From Azospirillum thermophilum (GTDB lineage Bacteria; Pseudomonadota; Alphaproteobacteria; Azospirillales; Azospirillaceae), in assembly GCF_003130795.1 (NCBI RefSeq), contig NZ_CP029356.1:779001-843000 (forward strand): a stretch of 64,000 nt of DNA, read 5' to 3'. Below are positions 37,895 to 46,417 of this stretch, piece after piece. Below the pieces are notes generated by a model. That model worked only from the letters and a program-made list of their open reading frames with translations. It was not told the origin of the DNA and ran no database searches. Made by a program: the position numbers and the translations under genes. How positions within the stretch are numbered: the stretch's first letter is position 1; each line of letters begins with the position of its first letter.

Positions 37895-40162
37895 TCAGCG
37901 GCCCGCCGGGCGGAGACGGAGGAGCAGAGGCTCGACGGCGGGCGCCGCAACCGTCACCGGCAGGCGGCCGTCGGCACCCGCCTCGGCCTCTCCCTGCCAC
38001 ACCCGGGTGCCGTTGCGTTCCGCCGTCACCAGCCAGCGGCCGGAAACAGGAACCTGCCAGGTGAGCGTGCCGTCGCCATAGCCCTGGGCGGCCACCCGGA
38101 AAGCGCCTCCCGGCCCATCGGCGGCCAGACCGGCGAGCGCCCAGCGCCCCTCGATCAGATAGGGCACGGTGGCCGGCGGGTCGCGGTCCGCCCGCTCGGT
38201 CTCCTCCAGCGCCACCACCGGTTCGGCCACCACCGGGTCGAGGGAGACGTAGAGGCTGCCCTGGAAACGTCGTTGCCCGAGAACGCCGCTGGACCGTGCG
38301 AAATCGACGGCCGTGAAACTGGCGTGGTCGAAGCGCAGCGTATTCAGCGCCCCGCGGTCCAGGATCCGCCACCGCCGCTCCCCCTCCGCCCGGAAGCGGG
38401 TGGTGTAGAAGCCCTCGGCGATGGCGGCGTAGGCGGAGGCGGCGACCGGGGCGATCTCCGCCTCGCGGGCGGCCTGGAGATTCCTGCGCAGCGCGTTCAG
38501 GCTGGCCGCCTTCTGCCCGGAATACATGTGGTAGTAGATGTTGAAGGGCTTCAGGCGGATCGGGCTGTCGCTGTTGCGCACCGTGTTGATCAGGTTCTGG
38601 AAGCCGAAGAAGCGGTTGGTCCAGAGGTCGGTGTAGGTGTTCTCGTTGCTGTTGCCGGAATAGATCTGGCGCTCCGCCCCCACCGGCAGGCCGATCGGCG
38701 GCAGCGTGATGATGGAGGGATAGTCCGCGTCATAGCGCGCGTCGCCGCCGTTCATGTTGCGCGCACCGGCCTTGCGCACCGCCGCCACCGCCGCCTCGAA
38801 GGGCGAGGTGTCGCCCGGCCACTGCACCAGCGTCGCCCGCTTGCCGACCGGCGCCAGCCGGGTGAAATAGTCGAGCGCTCCGCCGATCTCCTGGTCCAGG
38901 TCGAAGGGAGTGCGCAGATAGGCGCGCGGGATGGCATAGCGCCCGATGTCCGCCACTTCCCCGGCGTCCTCCGCCGTCGTGTCGCGTTTGCTCCTGCCCA
39001 TCAGCCGGTCGAGCGGGCTCCGCGGACCGCCGTAGTCGTCGGCCCGGTCCAGGAAGGCCGCCTCCTTCGCCGGATCGTAGTCCTTGAAGAAGGCCCACTG
39101 GAAGGGATGTGTCCAGGTGTGGCTGGACGGCTCCACCTGCGGCAGGGCGAACAGGCGCTTTGCCGATGCCAGCGCCTCCGGCGTCCCCTTCCAGACTGGG
39201 TCGAGGTCCCCGACGATGGGGGCGACCGATACCGGCAGATCCGGAAAGGCCTCGATGGCCGCCATCCGGACGACGTCGGCGGACAACAGCTTGGTCTTGC
39301 TGAAGGGCGCCACCTCCGTCTGGTTGCGCCAGCCGTCGCCGTCGATGTGGCTGAAATAGATCCGGCGGCCCGACAGGGTGGTGACATCCGGCTTCGGCAG
39401 GTCGTCGGTGGCGAAGGCCGCCCGGAAGAAGGCGAAGGGGTCGATGAGCCACTGGCGGCGGTTCATCTCCGCGTCGTGGTGGCGCGCATAGCCCTCCACC
39501 ACCAGCCCGCCGGCCGGCCCGGTCACCACCAGATGGCTGTCGGTCGCCGCGTCGCCGCCGCGCCGCATGACGAGGTGCGACGTGAAGCGCCCATCGGTCT
39601 TGCGCAGCAGCGGATAGCCCGGCGGCATCCCGGCCAATGGCCGCTCATACCCGATGAGCCCGTCCGAAACCGCCGGCCGCGACTTGTAGGTCAGGTCGGA
39701 ATAGCCGTCATCGTCGCGCAACCCGAACCGGCCGAAGAAGCGGTTCACCACCGCCAGCGGCGTCAGCGTTCCGTCGAGGGAACGGCGGACGCCGGTCTGC
39801 CCCAGGACGGCAACCTTCAGCCCGCGGTCCATCGCCTGCTCGATCCAGCGGACATAGTCCTGCGCATCGGCGAAGGGATCTCCGGCGAACCACGTGATCA
39901 CGCCGCGCAGGTCACGATAGCGGTCGGGGTCCGGCAGGCCTTGCGCGACATCCCAATAGACCACCGACAGGCCGAGGTGGTTCAGCGGCAATTCCGCCAT
40001 GGTATGGATGCGCGACAGGCGGATCGTCTTCTCCTCCCGCAGGTCGACCAGCGCCAGGACGCTCCGCTGCACCACCGCCTCGGCAGCCCGCGCCGGGAGC
40101 ATCTGGGCGACCGGGAACAGGATCAGCAGCAGGACCGGAAGGAGACGGCGCACAGGACTCAC
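37895..40162 (-). CDS. pelA: PelA deacetylase part (separate exported protein)
   Basis: A 755-residue periplasmic protein: signal peptide (LLPVLLLILFPVAQMLPARA), a reductase-like domain (about 30-270, as in PelA) and a CE4-like deacetylase domain. The latter shows the metal/catalytic motifs HIDGDGW near 275 and SSHTWTHPFQW near 350. The C-terminal 100 residues form a beta-rich domain. PelA partially deacetylates Pel during export. In Pseudomonas the same protein also has an N-terminal glycoside hydrolase; here that is encoded by the preceding gene. The start is GTG at 40162, overlapping the hydrolase stop (GTGA). Confidence 0.92.
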   Translation of the reverse strand: MSPVRRLLPVLLLILFPVAQMLPARAAEAVVQRSVLALVDLREEKTIRLSRIHTMAELPLNHLGLSVVYWDVAQGLPDPDRYRDLRGVITWFAGDPFADAQDYVRWIEQAMDRGLKVAVLGQTGVRRSLDGTLTPLAVVNRFFGRFGLRDDDGYSDLTYKSRPAVSDGLIGYERPLAGMPPGYPLLRKTDGRFTSHLVMRRGGDAATDSHLVVTGPAGGLVVEGYARHHDAEMNRRQWLIDPFAFFRAAFATDDLPKPDVTTLSGRRIYFSHIDGDGWRNQTEVAPFSKTKLLSADVVRMAAIEAFPDLPVSVAPIVGDLDPVWKGTPEALASAKRLFALPQVEPSSHTWTHPFQWAFFKDYDPAKEAAFLDRADDYGGPRSPLDRLMGRSKRDTTAEDAGEVADIGRYAIPRAYLRTPFDLDQEIGGALDYFTRLAPVGKRATLVQWPGDTSPFEAAVAAVRKAGARNMNGGDARYDADYPSIITLPPIGLPVGAERQIYSGNSNENTYTDLWTNRFFGFQNLINTVRNSDSPIRLKPFNIYYHMYSGQKAASLNALRRNLQAAREAEIAPVAASAYAAIAEGFYTTRFRAEGERRWRILDRGALNTLRFDHASFTAVDFARSSGVLGQRRFQGSLYVSLDPVVAEPVVALEETERADRDPPATVPYLIEGRWALAGLAADGPGGAFRVAAQGYGDGTLTWQVPVSGRWLVTAERNGTRVWQGEAEAGADGRLPVTVAAPAVEPLLLRLRPAGR

Positions 40163-41031
40163 GACGGCTCCGGTACCAGCCGGTCCAGTTCGACCGTCGC
40201 GACATAGGGGGAAAAGCCGTTCGCCCGCTGCCGGGCATAGATCGCGCGCATCCCCTCGGCGTCGGCAGGGTCCCAGTAATCCAGCGAGAATAGGTTAAGG
40301 CGGGGGTTGAGTCCCTGGGCGGCCTTCAGCGCCTCCACCTGGAACCGGTAATCCTCCTCGCTCTGGATATGCGGCTTCTTCTCCGCGAAGTCCCAGCCGG
40401 CATAGACGCTCTCGCCCAGCGCGTCGCTGATCGCCGTGGCGGTCTGCGGCAGGATCTCGTAGGCGCGGTTCTGCATGATGCGGATATGCGGCCAGTTGGC
40501 CCGGATTCCCCGCACCAGCCGCCACGCCCCCTCCGTCATGCCGGCCCAGCGCACCGGGTCCGTGCGCTCCAGATGCGGCGGATTGTCCAGGGTATCGAGG
40601 AAGATGCCGTTGAAGCCGTCATGCAGCAGGGCCGGAACCAACTCCTCGATCACCAGCTTGACCCAGCGGCGGTCGCGCACGTCGACATAGAAGCTGCCGG
40701 GCCAGTTGGGATTCTCGTCGGCCAGGATGCCCCAGCCTTTCACCCGCTCGAACCAGGGGCGGTGCTGCTCCACCTCGCCCAGGCTGATGTAGCCGAGCAG
40801 GGTCTTGCCGCGGTCCTTCAAGGGCTGCAGCGGCGGGTGGTAGCGGCTGTCCAGCACCAGCAGCGAATAGGGGGAGAAGGCGCGCGGCGGCTCCTTGTCG
40901 GAATAGTAGACCGCCCAGCGCAGGGGGCCGGCCGCCGCCTCCCGGCCGGACGGCAGGGCGGCACCGGCCAACCCGGCCGCCATGGCCCGGATCACGCTGC
41001 GCCGCCCGATCGCGACCTCCCGTCCCGTCAC
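40159..41031 (-). CDS. PelA-type glycoside hydrolase (separate protein, Tat-like signal)
   Basis: A 290-residue protein of the endo-alpha-1,4-polygalactosaminidase fold (GH166-like, the PelA hydrolase domain). Recognisable parts are YYSDKEPP near 40, LLGYISLGEVEQHRPW, NGIFLDTLDN (an acidic site) and SDALGESVYAGWD. It would cut Pel in the periplasm. The signal peptide has a twin-arginine motif (GRRSVIR before AMAAGLAGAAL), unlike the Sec signal of the deacetylase. The start is GTG at 41031, overlapping the epimerase stop (GTGA). The split of PelA into two proteins is clear, as each has its own signal. Confidence 0.85.
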   Translation of the reverse strand: MTGREVAIGRRSVIRAMAAGLAGAALPSGREAAAGPLRWAVYYSDKEPPRAFSPYSLLVLDSRYHPPLQPLKDRGKTLLGYISLGEVEQHRPWFERVKGWGILADENPNWPGSFYVDVRDRRWVKLVIEELVPALLHDGFNGIFLDTLDNPPHLERTDPVRWAGMTEGAWRLVRGIRANWPHIRIMQNRAYEILPQTATAISDALGESVYAGWDFAEKKPHIQSEEDYRFQVEALKAAQGLNPRLNLFSLDYWDPADAEGMRAIYARQRANGFSPYVATVELDRLVPEPS

Positions 41032-41954
41032 GCGAGCCACGCCAGCGTTTCCCGCAACCCGTCCTCCAGCGAGACCTCGCACGCCATGCCGAAGGCGGCG
41101 ACGAGGCGCGAGGGATCGCCGATGGACACCCGGATGTCGCCCGGCCGCCCAGGACCATAGCTGCGGTCGAGCGGCCGGCCGGAAATGTCGGCCAGCACCT
41201 CGGCCAGCCGGTTCACCGAGGTCGGGATGCCGGTGCAGACATTGTAGACGGGGGCGCCGGCCTGCGGCTTGTCCATCGCCGCCGTCAGGTAGCGGACGAG
41301 ATCCTTCACATAGACGAAGTCGCGGACCTGTTCGCCGTCGCCGTTGATGGTGATCGGCTGCCCCTTGACGATGCGCCCGGCGAAGATGGAGATCACGCCC
41401 GAATAGGGCGACTTGGGATCCTGCCGCGGACCGAAGACGTTGAAGAAGCGGAATCCGGTGGTCGGGACGCCATGGACCCCGTCCGCCACGCGGGCGTGCA
41501 ACTCGCAGCCCAGCTTGTCGGCGCCGTAGGCCGACAGCGGACGGGTCGCCGCATCCTCGGTCAGCGGCATGTCCGGGTTGTCGCCGTACACCGCCGCGGA
41601 GGAGGCATAGACGACAGGAACCGGCCCGCCCGACCGCGCCCGGCGCGCCGCATCGAACACGGCGATGGTGCCCGACAGATTGGCATGATGAGTCTCCAGC
41701 CAAGCCTCGCGCGACCGGTCGACCGACGCGACCGCGGCAAGGTGGAAGCAGCCGTCGACGCCCCGCATCGCCGCCTCGACCGCCGCGGCATCGGCGACGT
41801 CGCCAAGCGTCACCGGAACGCCGTCCGGCAGATTCTCCCGCTTTCCGGTGGACAGGTCGTCCAGAACCCGGACCTCGTGTCCCGCCGCCAGCAGACGCTC
41901 CACCAGGTGCGATCCGATGAAGCCGCACCCGCCCGTGACAAGATAACGCGCCAT
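41028..41954 (-). CDS. pelX: NAD-dependent UDP-sugar 4-epimerase, PelX-like
   Basis: A 308-residue extended short-chain dehydrogenase: NAD-binding GGCGFIGSHL at the N-terminus, catalytic Ser/Thr region YASSAAVYGD and YGADK (YxxxK), and FRFFNVFGPRQDP. As the first gene of the pel operon it probably converts UDP-GlcNAc to UDP-GalNAc for the polymer, as PelX does in some Pseudomonas pel loci. UDP-Glc/Gal epimerase activity cannot be excluded. All following pel genes overlap or nearly touch, so one long transcript is expected from the 122-bp gap upstream. Confidence 0.88.
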   Translation of the reverse strand: MARYLVTGGCGFIGSHLVERLLAAGHEVRVLDDLSTGKRENLPDGVPVTLGDVADAAAVEAAMRGVDGCFHLAAVASVDRSREAWLETHHANLSGTIAVFDAARRARSGGPVPVVYASSAAVYGDNPDMPLTEDAATRPLSAYGADKLGCELHARVADGVHGVPTTGFRFFNVFGPRQDPKSPYSGVISIFAGRIVKGQPITINGDGEQVRDFVYVKDLVRYLTAAMDKPQAGAPVYNVCTGIPTSVNRLAEVLADISGRPLDRSYGPGRPGDIRVSIGDPSRLVAAFGMACEVSLEDGLRETLAWLA

Positions 41955-42076
41955 GTCCTTTGCCTTCCCTTCTGGTCGCCGCAGCCGACGCCACGGTCCC
42001 GGATGTCGTTTCGGCGTCTATAACGTCGGGAGCGGTCAGGCGGACCGCAACAAGCCTGACCTGCGCCGCGGCCCCT

Positions 42077-42493
42077 TCAAAGAGCCGGCGTCGGCGCCGC
42101 CTTCAGAAATGCGGCGATGGAGCCTTGGAACTCCTTCGGCTTGATCGGCTTGGAGACATGACCGGTGAACCCCGCATCGGCCAGCCGGCGCTTGTCCGCC
42201 GGGGTCGCCAGATTGGTCACCGCCACCACCGGAGTCGGCGCGAGATCGGAGTCGGCGCGGATCTGCTTGATCAGTTCCATGCCCGACAGGTCGGGCATCA
42301 GGATGTCCATCACCACCAGATCGGGCCGCACCTCGCGCATCAGGTCCATGACGGTGCGTGCGTCCTGCGCCTCGACCACCGAATACCCCGCCTCCTCCAG
42401 GCAGCGGATGAAGAGCTTGCGCATCAGCACATTGTCTTCGACCACCAGGATGATCTGCGCCTTGTCGTCTGCGCCCATTTCGCCAACGTCCAT
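42077..42493 (-). CDS. Single-domain (CheY-like) response regulator
   Basis: A 138-residue receiver with no output domain: acidic pair in LVVEDNVLM, phospho-acceptor Asp63 in VVMDILMPD, Thr in VAVTNLA and Lys in VSKPIKP. It would act by protein contact, like CheY or DivK. It is upstream of the pel operon on the same strand with a gap of 122 bp; co-transcription is possible. The start at 42493 is chosen with ggaactgc upstream; ATG at 42496 and 42478 are alternatives. Confidence 0.88.
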   Translation of the reverse strand: MDVGEMGADDKAQIILVVEDNVLMRKLFIRCLEEAGYSVVEAQDARTVMDLMREVRPDLVVMDILMPDLSGMELIKQIRADSDLAPTPVVAVTNLATPADKRRLADAGFTGHVSKPIKPKEFQGSIAAFLKAAPTPAL

Positions 42494-42787
42494 CATGCAG
42501 TTCCGCAGCGTTACGCCGCCAGGGACGGGGGGAAGGGCAAGGAGCCGCCCTCCACGGATGCCGCCAGTTGAGGACGCTTTTACTTTAAAGCCCGTTAACC
42601 GGTCAATGTAACCCATTGTCACCATTTGTAGACCGATGCCACGCCGGGGCATGGGCGGACCTGCCCGGCGGCCCGGACGGTGCCCCATGATTTTTGCGCT
42701 GGCGCAGGGGAACGGCTTTTCGCCATGGTTGGCTGCAACGGCGGCCACGCGCCGCGACGCCCAGAGGCAGGGAGACAGAGCGCCACC
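42494..42787. other. Intergenic region between divergent genes
   Basis: No gene seen. An A+T-richer part (42570-42625, including ttttactttaaagcccg) probably holds the promoter of the minus-strand receiver gene. Confidence 0.35.
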
Positions 42788-43408
42788 ATGTCCGACTATA
42801 CGCTTTACGGTCATTTCAACTCGCAGCCGGCGACCCGGATCGCCCTGTTCTTCAACATGGCCGGGATCCCCTTCACCTATCGCCACGTCGACCTGCGGAC
42901 CGGTCAGCAGAAGTCGCCGGACTATCTCGCGATCAACCGGTTCGGCCGGGTCCCGACGCTGGTGCACGGCAGCGTCTCCGTCACCGAATCCCCGGTCATC
43001 CTGACCTACCTCGCGGAGAAGACCGGCCGGTTCGGCGGCCGGGACGAGTCCGAGAAGCGCCGCATCGCCGAATGGCTGAGCTGGCTCGCCGACGTGCTGC
43101 TGCCGGTGCAGCGCGCCCGCGCGCTGCGCAAGTTCAACGGCGATGCGAACGCACTGCCCTGGATCGATGCCGCGGCGGCCAGCGGGCTGGCCCAGTTCGA
43201 CGAGCATCTCTCCCACCACGACCTGATCGATGGCGACCGCGTCACCATCGCCGACATCTTCGCCTTCCCCTGGATCGACCTTGCGGAGGAGGCCGCGGTC
43301 GACCTCGCCAAGTACCCGCATGTCGCGGACTGGCGCGAGCGGATGCGGACCGTCCCCGGTGTGCTGGGGCAGTATGCGCTGATGCCCCAGCACGACGTGG
43401 AGGCCTGA
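42788..43408 (+). CDS. Glutathione S-transferase family protein
   Basis: A 206-residue cytosolic GST-like protein. The N-terminal thioredoxin-like domain has YTLYGHFNSQPATRIALF, the cis-Pro in FGRVPTLVHG and the glutathione gamma-Glu site VTESPVILTYL. The C-terminal domain is helical with a typical N-capping motif (GDRVTIADIFAFPWID). The position of the reactive Ser/Cys (near Ser12) is not diagnostic. The start at 42788 gives the correct first strand; the ribosome-binding site is weak. It is alone and converges with the histidine kinase gene with 7 bp between. Confidence 0.9.
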   Translation: MSDYTLYGHFNSQPATRIALFFNMAGIPFTYRHVDLRTGQQKSPDYLAINRFGRVPTLVHGSVSVTESPVILTYLAEKTGRFGGRDESEKRRIAEWLSWLADVLLPVQRARALRKFNGDANALPWIDAAAASGLAQFDEHLSHHDLIDGDRVTIADIFAFPWIDLAEEAAVDLAKYPHVADWRERMRTVPGVLGQYALMPQHDVEA

Positions 43409-43415
43409 CGGAGCC

Positions 43416-44972
43416 TCAGGCGGCGACCGGCAGGGCGACCGTCATGCGGAAGCCGCCGGTCGGCCGGTTGTCGGCCCGGACCCGTCCGCCGAACGCCTCG
43501 ATGTTGCGGCGGACGATCCACAGGCCGATGCCGAAGTGGGTGGCGCCGGCCTGCTGGGCTGCCGCCTCCTCCTCCGGGATGCCGCGGCCGGGCTCCCGCT
43601 GCGAGAAGTAACGTTCGAAGATGCGGGGGAGATTGGCCGGGTCGACGCCCGGCCCCTCGTCCTCCACCGTCAGCTCGGCCCAGGGACCGTTGCGCGCCAG
43701 CCGGACGCTGACCGCCCCGTCGCGGGGGGAGAAGCTGACCGCATTCTCCACCACATTCTCGATGATCGTCTCCAGGATGTCCTCGCTGGCGCGGACGACC
43801 AGCCCGGACTCGATGCGCGAGCGCATGTGGAGCTGCCGTTCCGCCAGCAGGCCGGTGTAGCCGCTGGCCATGCGCTCCACCAGCCGCGACAGGTCGACCT
43901 TGCGGCGCGGCGGGGCCAGCAGGTCTGCCGCCGCCTCGTCCATCCGCCGGGTCGAGGAGACGAGCCCGTCCAGCTTGTCCACCGACTTCTCGATCATCGT
44001 CAGCGCCCGCTGGCTGCGGGTGTTGTCGGGCGGCAGGCTGCGGCGCAGCGGTTCCACCGCCTGCCGGATCACCGCGATCGGCGTCTTGAAGGCGTGGGCG
44101 TTGTCCTCGGCGGCGCGCCGCATGGCGCGGGCGCTTTCGCGCAGGGTGTCGACCAGCCGGTCGAAATCCTCCGCCACGCCGGCCAGTTCGGGAACCGTGT
44201 TGCGCTTGGCGAAGGAGCGGTTTCCGTCGCCGTCACCGTCGCCGCCGACGATTTCGCGGGCAAGCTCGCCGAAGCGGCGCAGGTTGCGCCAGACGCCGGC
44301 CAGGACCGCGAGCACCAGGGCCGCCATGCCGACATAGACCATCGCCGCGGCCTGCACCGCCGGCGTGCGCCAGTACGGCCGGCCAAGCGCCGATTCCAGA
44401 TAGCCGGCGGTGGTATGGCTGGTGATCAGCGCCCAGCAGCCGAAGGCCGTGTTGATCGGAGTGACGGAGGTGACGAGCTCCTCGCCGCCCTCGTCCTCGT
44501 CCGAGCTTGCCCGCGGCACGCGCAGCGCCAGCGGCGCATTGCCGGCGCAGGAGCCGCCGAGGCGCGACAGAACCCCCTGCTCCAGAAGCTGGCGCCGCTC
44601 GGCATCCAGGACGTCGTTCGGCACGGCCGGGGCGGAGGCGACGTAGAAGAAGCCCTCGCCCCCCGTCATGTTGCGCGGTCGGACCAGCAGCTTCAGCCGG
44701 GTCCGGCCGTCGGCGAAGCGGGCCAGCTCCTTGCCCAGCCCCGGCAGGGCCGAGCGGTCCGCCGTCGCCAGATCGGGCTCCAGCGCGCGGGCGATCAGCT
44801 CACCCTGGCGCTGCGCGCCTTGCAGCAGCAGCACCTGGGTGGCCTCGTCCGCGCGGCGGAACTGGTCGTAGAGAAGGACGGGAACCGTCAGGAAGACGAT
44901 GGACAGCAGCGCCAGCCGGCTTGCCAGGGAGCGCCACAGCCACCGTAAGCGATGCTCAGTCGGCAGCCGCAA
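43416..44972 (-). CDS. Sensor histidine kinase
   Basis: A 518-residue membrane kinase: first membrane helix (LALLSIVFLTVPVLLY), periplasmic sensor region (about 40-215), second helix (AMVYVGMAALVLAVLAGV), a HAMP-like linker, H-box (NAHAFKTPIAVIRQA with the phospho-His) and HATPase domain (N-box ENVVENAVSFS, G1 DEGPGVDP, G2 FGIGLWIV). An acidic Asp/Gly repeat (GGDGDGDGN) lies in the linker. It forms one operon with the regulator (17-bp overlap) and the lipoprotein upstream. The arrangement suggests sensing of the cell envelope; the signal is unknown. Confidence 0.92.
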   Translation of the reverse strand: MRLPTEHRLRWLWRSLASRLALLSIVFLTVPVLLYDQFRRADEATQVLLLQGAQRQGELIARALEPDLATADRSALPGLGKELARFADGRTRLKLLVRPRNMTGGEGFFYVASAPAVPNDVLDAERRQLLEQGVLSRLGGSCAGNAPLALRVPRASSDEDEGGEELVTSVTPINTAFGCWALITSHTTAGYLESALGRPYWRTPAVQAAAMVYVGMAALVLAVLAGVWRNLRRFGELAREIVGGDGDGDGNRSFAKRNTVPELAGVAEDFDRLVDTLRESARAMRRAAEDNAHAFKTPIAVIRQAVEPLRRSLPPDNTRSQRALTMIEKSVDKLDGLVSSTRRMDEAAADLLAPPRRKVDLSRLVERMASGYTGLLAERQLHMRSRIESGLVVRASEDILETIIENVVENAVSFSPRDGAVSVRLARNGPWAELTVEDEGPGVDPANLPRIFERYFSQREPGRGIPEEEAAAQQAGATHFGIGLWIVRRNIEAFGGRVRADNRPTGGFRMTVALPVAA

Positions 44973-45777
44973 CGTCGTCGTCCATCATGTCGGCATCACC
45001 GGCGCGGCTCATGTCCTCGCCGTTCCCCGTCCGCTCACCGGCGCCGCAGCCCCAGCGGTATCCGAAGCCCGGGTAGTTCTCGATGCAGTCGAACTCGGCG
45101 TCGACCGCCCGGAACTTCTGGCGGATGCGCTTGATGAAGGCGCGGACGTTGGCACGGTAGCCCGACGGGCCATAGCCGGCGACGAAGCCCTTGCCATGGA
45201 CGAGGTCGTAGATTTCGCGATAGGAGACATCCTCCTCCGGACGGGTCGCCATCAGCTTCACGATGTTGAATTCGGTCAGCGTCAGGTCGATCCGCTTGCC
45301 GGACCACAGCGCCCGGCTGTTCTCCAGGCGGAGCTCCAGATCGCCCAGCGTGTAGGTGTTCTGGGCGGAAGAGGCATCGGTCTCCTCGTTGGCACCCTTG
45401 GTACCGTCGAGGATCAGGCGCATGCGCTTCAGCAGGATCGACAGGCTGCGCGACTTCTCGACGAAGTCCAGCGCGCCGCCGGCGAGCGCCGCCTCTTCAT
45501 AAATCTGGTCGGACAGAACGGTCAGGAAGATCACCGGCACCTCGATGCCGCGCGCCCGCATCTGCCGCAGGACGTCGATGCCGTCCATCTTCGGCATGCG
45601 CCAGTCCAGCAGGACGATATCCACCGCTCCGCCTTCGGCGAAGAAGTTCAGCGCGGGTTCGCCGCGGTCGAAGGTCACGACCTCATAGCCCTCGTCCGCC
45701 AGATTCAGGCTGAGGGATTCGCGGAACAGGTCGTCGTCGTCGACCAGGGCGATGCGGGCAATGGTGGACTCAGTCAT
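44956..45777 (-). CDS. OmpR-family response regulator, ChvI-like
   Basis: A 273-residue regulator: receiver (IALVDDDDLF; phospho-acceptor in IVLLDWRMPKMDG; Lys in FVEKSRS) and a winged-helix domain (LTLTEFNIVKLM; FIKRIRQKFRAVDAEFD; ENYPGFGYRW). The C-terminal recognition region resembles ChvI of Rhizobiales, but the partner kinase H-box does not look like ChvG, so I give no gene name. The start at 45777 overlaps the lipoprotein gene by 8 bp; in-frame ATGs at 45786 and 45840 are possible. The tail after residue 245 is acidic and not part of the fold. Confidence 0.9.
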   Translation of the reverse strand: MTESTIARIALVDDDDLFRESLSLNLADEGYEVVTFDRGEPALNFFAEGGAVDIVLLDWRMPKMDGIDVLRQMRARGIEVPVIFLTVLSDQIYEEAALAGGALDFVEKSRSLSILLKRMRLILDGTKGANEETDASSAQNTYTLGDLELRLENSRALWSGKRIDLTLTEFNIVKLMATRPEEDVSYREIYDLVHGKGFVAGYGPSGYRANVRAFIKRIRQKFRAVDAEFDCIENYPGFGYRWGCGAGERTGNGEDMSRAGDADMMDDDVAAAD

Positions 45778-46417
45778 TGCGGACATTCCCGGCTTGGGCG
45801 ACAAGTTGGGCGAAGCATCGGTTGTCGTGATCAGGGACATTTTGGCTGCTCTTCATATCGTAGGAGAGGGCTCGGAAGTCCTGGGTGGACGTCATGTCCA
45901 TGAAGAAGAAGACCTTGAGCGTGCAGTCGCCCTTGGTATAGCGCCACACCTTGGCGGGTGGAGCCTCTTCCGTCGAGGCGGGGATTCCGAGAAGGCGGCG
46001 GGTTTGGCTCTGATCGAGACCGACCAGGGTGTTGGGGTCGAGTTTGGGAGGCGGGCTGGCAGGCACCACATCCGGCGGGATCGCTCCGGCGACCGGCTGG
46101 GCCGTGGTTGCGGCTGCGACCGCCGTTCCATCATACGAGGTGGTGCCGGTCCCGGTGCCTTCGGGTACCGTGGCCATCTGCGCCTGGTCGGACGCGGGCG
46201 GCGGGATCGGCTTCACCTTCGGCTTCGGACGGACGGCCTTGGCGACCTTGGCCGGAGACGGCGCGGCCGTGGTCGGCAACCCTTCGACGGGAGTGACCGT
46301 GGTGCTGGGGCACCCGGCCAGCAGAAGCATGCCCAGCATCAGACCCGCACGCGCGATCCGGTTCTTCCGTCCGACGCGTGCCCCAGCCATTTCGCGGATG
46401 ACCCCCGTCGTGGTCAT
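45770..46417 (-). CDS. Lipoprotein with BamE/SmpA-like domain
   Basis: A 215-residue lipoprotein: signal with LMLGMLLLAGC lipobox, a long Pro/Ala/Thr-rich linker (about 35-125) and a C-terminal domain (about 130-190; LVGLDQSQTRRLLGIP, then VWRYTKGDCTLKVFFFMD) with the pattern of SmpA/OmlA (BamE-like) domains. The linker could span the peptidoglycan. It is the first gene of the operon with the regulator and kinase, so it may act as an envelope co-sensor, similar in idea to RcsF; this is inference. ATG at 46417 has aaagg upstream; TTG at 46432 is less likely. Confidence 0.75.
   Translation of the reverse strand: MTTTGVIREMAGARVGRKNRIARAGLMLGMLLLAGCPSTTVTPVEGLPTTAAPSPAKVAKAVRPKPKVKPIPPPASDQAQMATVPEGTGTGTTSYDGTAVAAATTAQPVAGAIPPDVVPASPPPKLDPNTLVGLDQSQTRRLLGIPASTEEAPPAKVWRYTKGDCTLKVFFFMDMTSTQDFRALSYDMKSSQNVPDHDNRCFAQLVAQAGNVRND

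Noticed and set aside
34469..40207. Open frame of 1912 codons on the plus strand
   Set aside because: It is antisense to pelB and pelA, rich in Arg/Gln/Gly/Pro with no domain, and is a third-position shadow of high-G+C genes.
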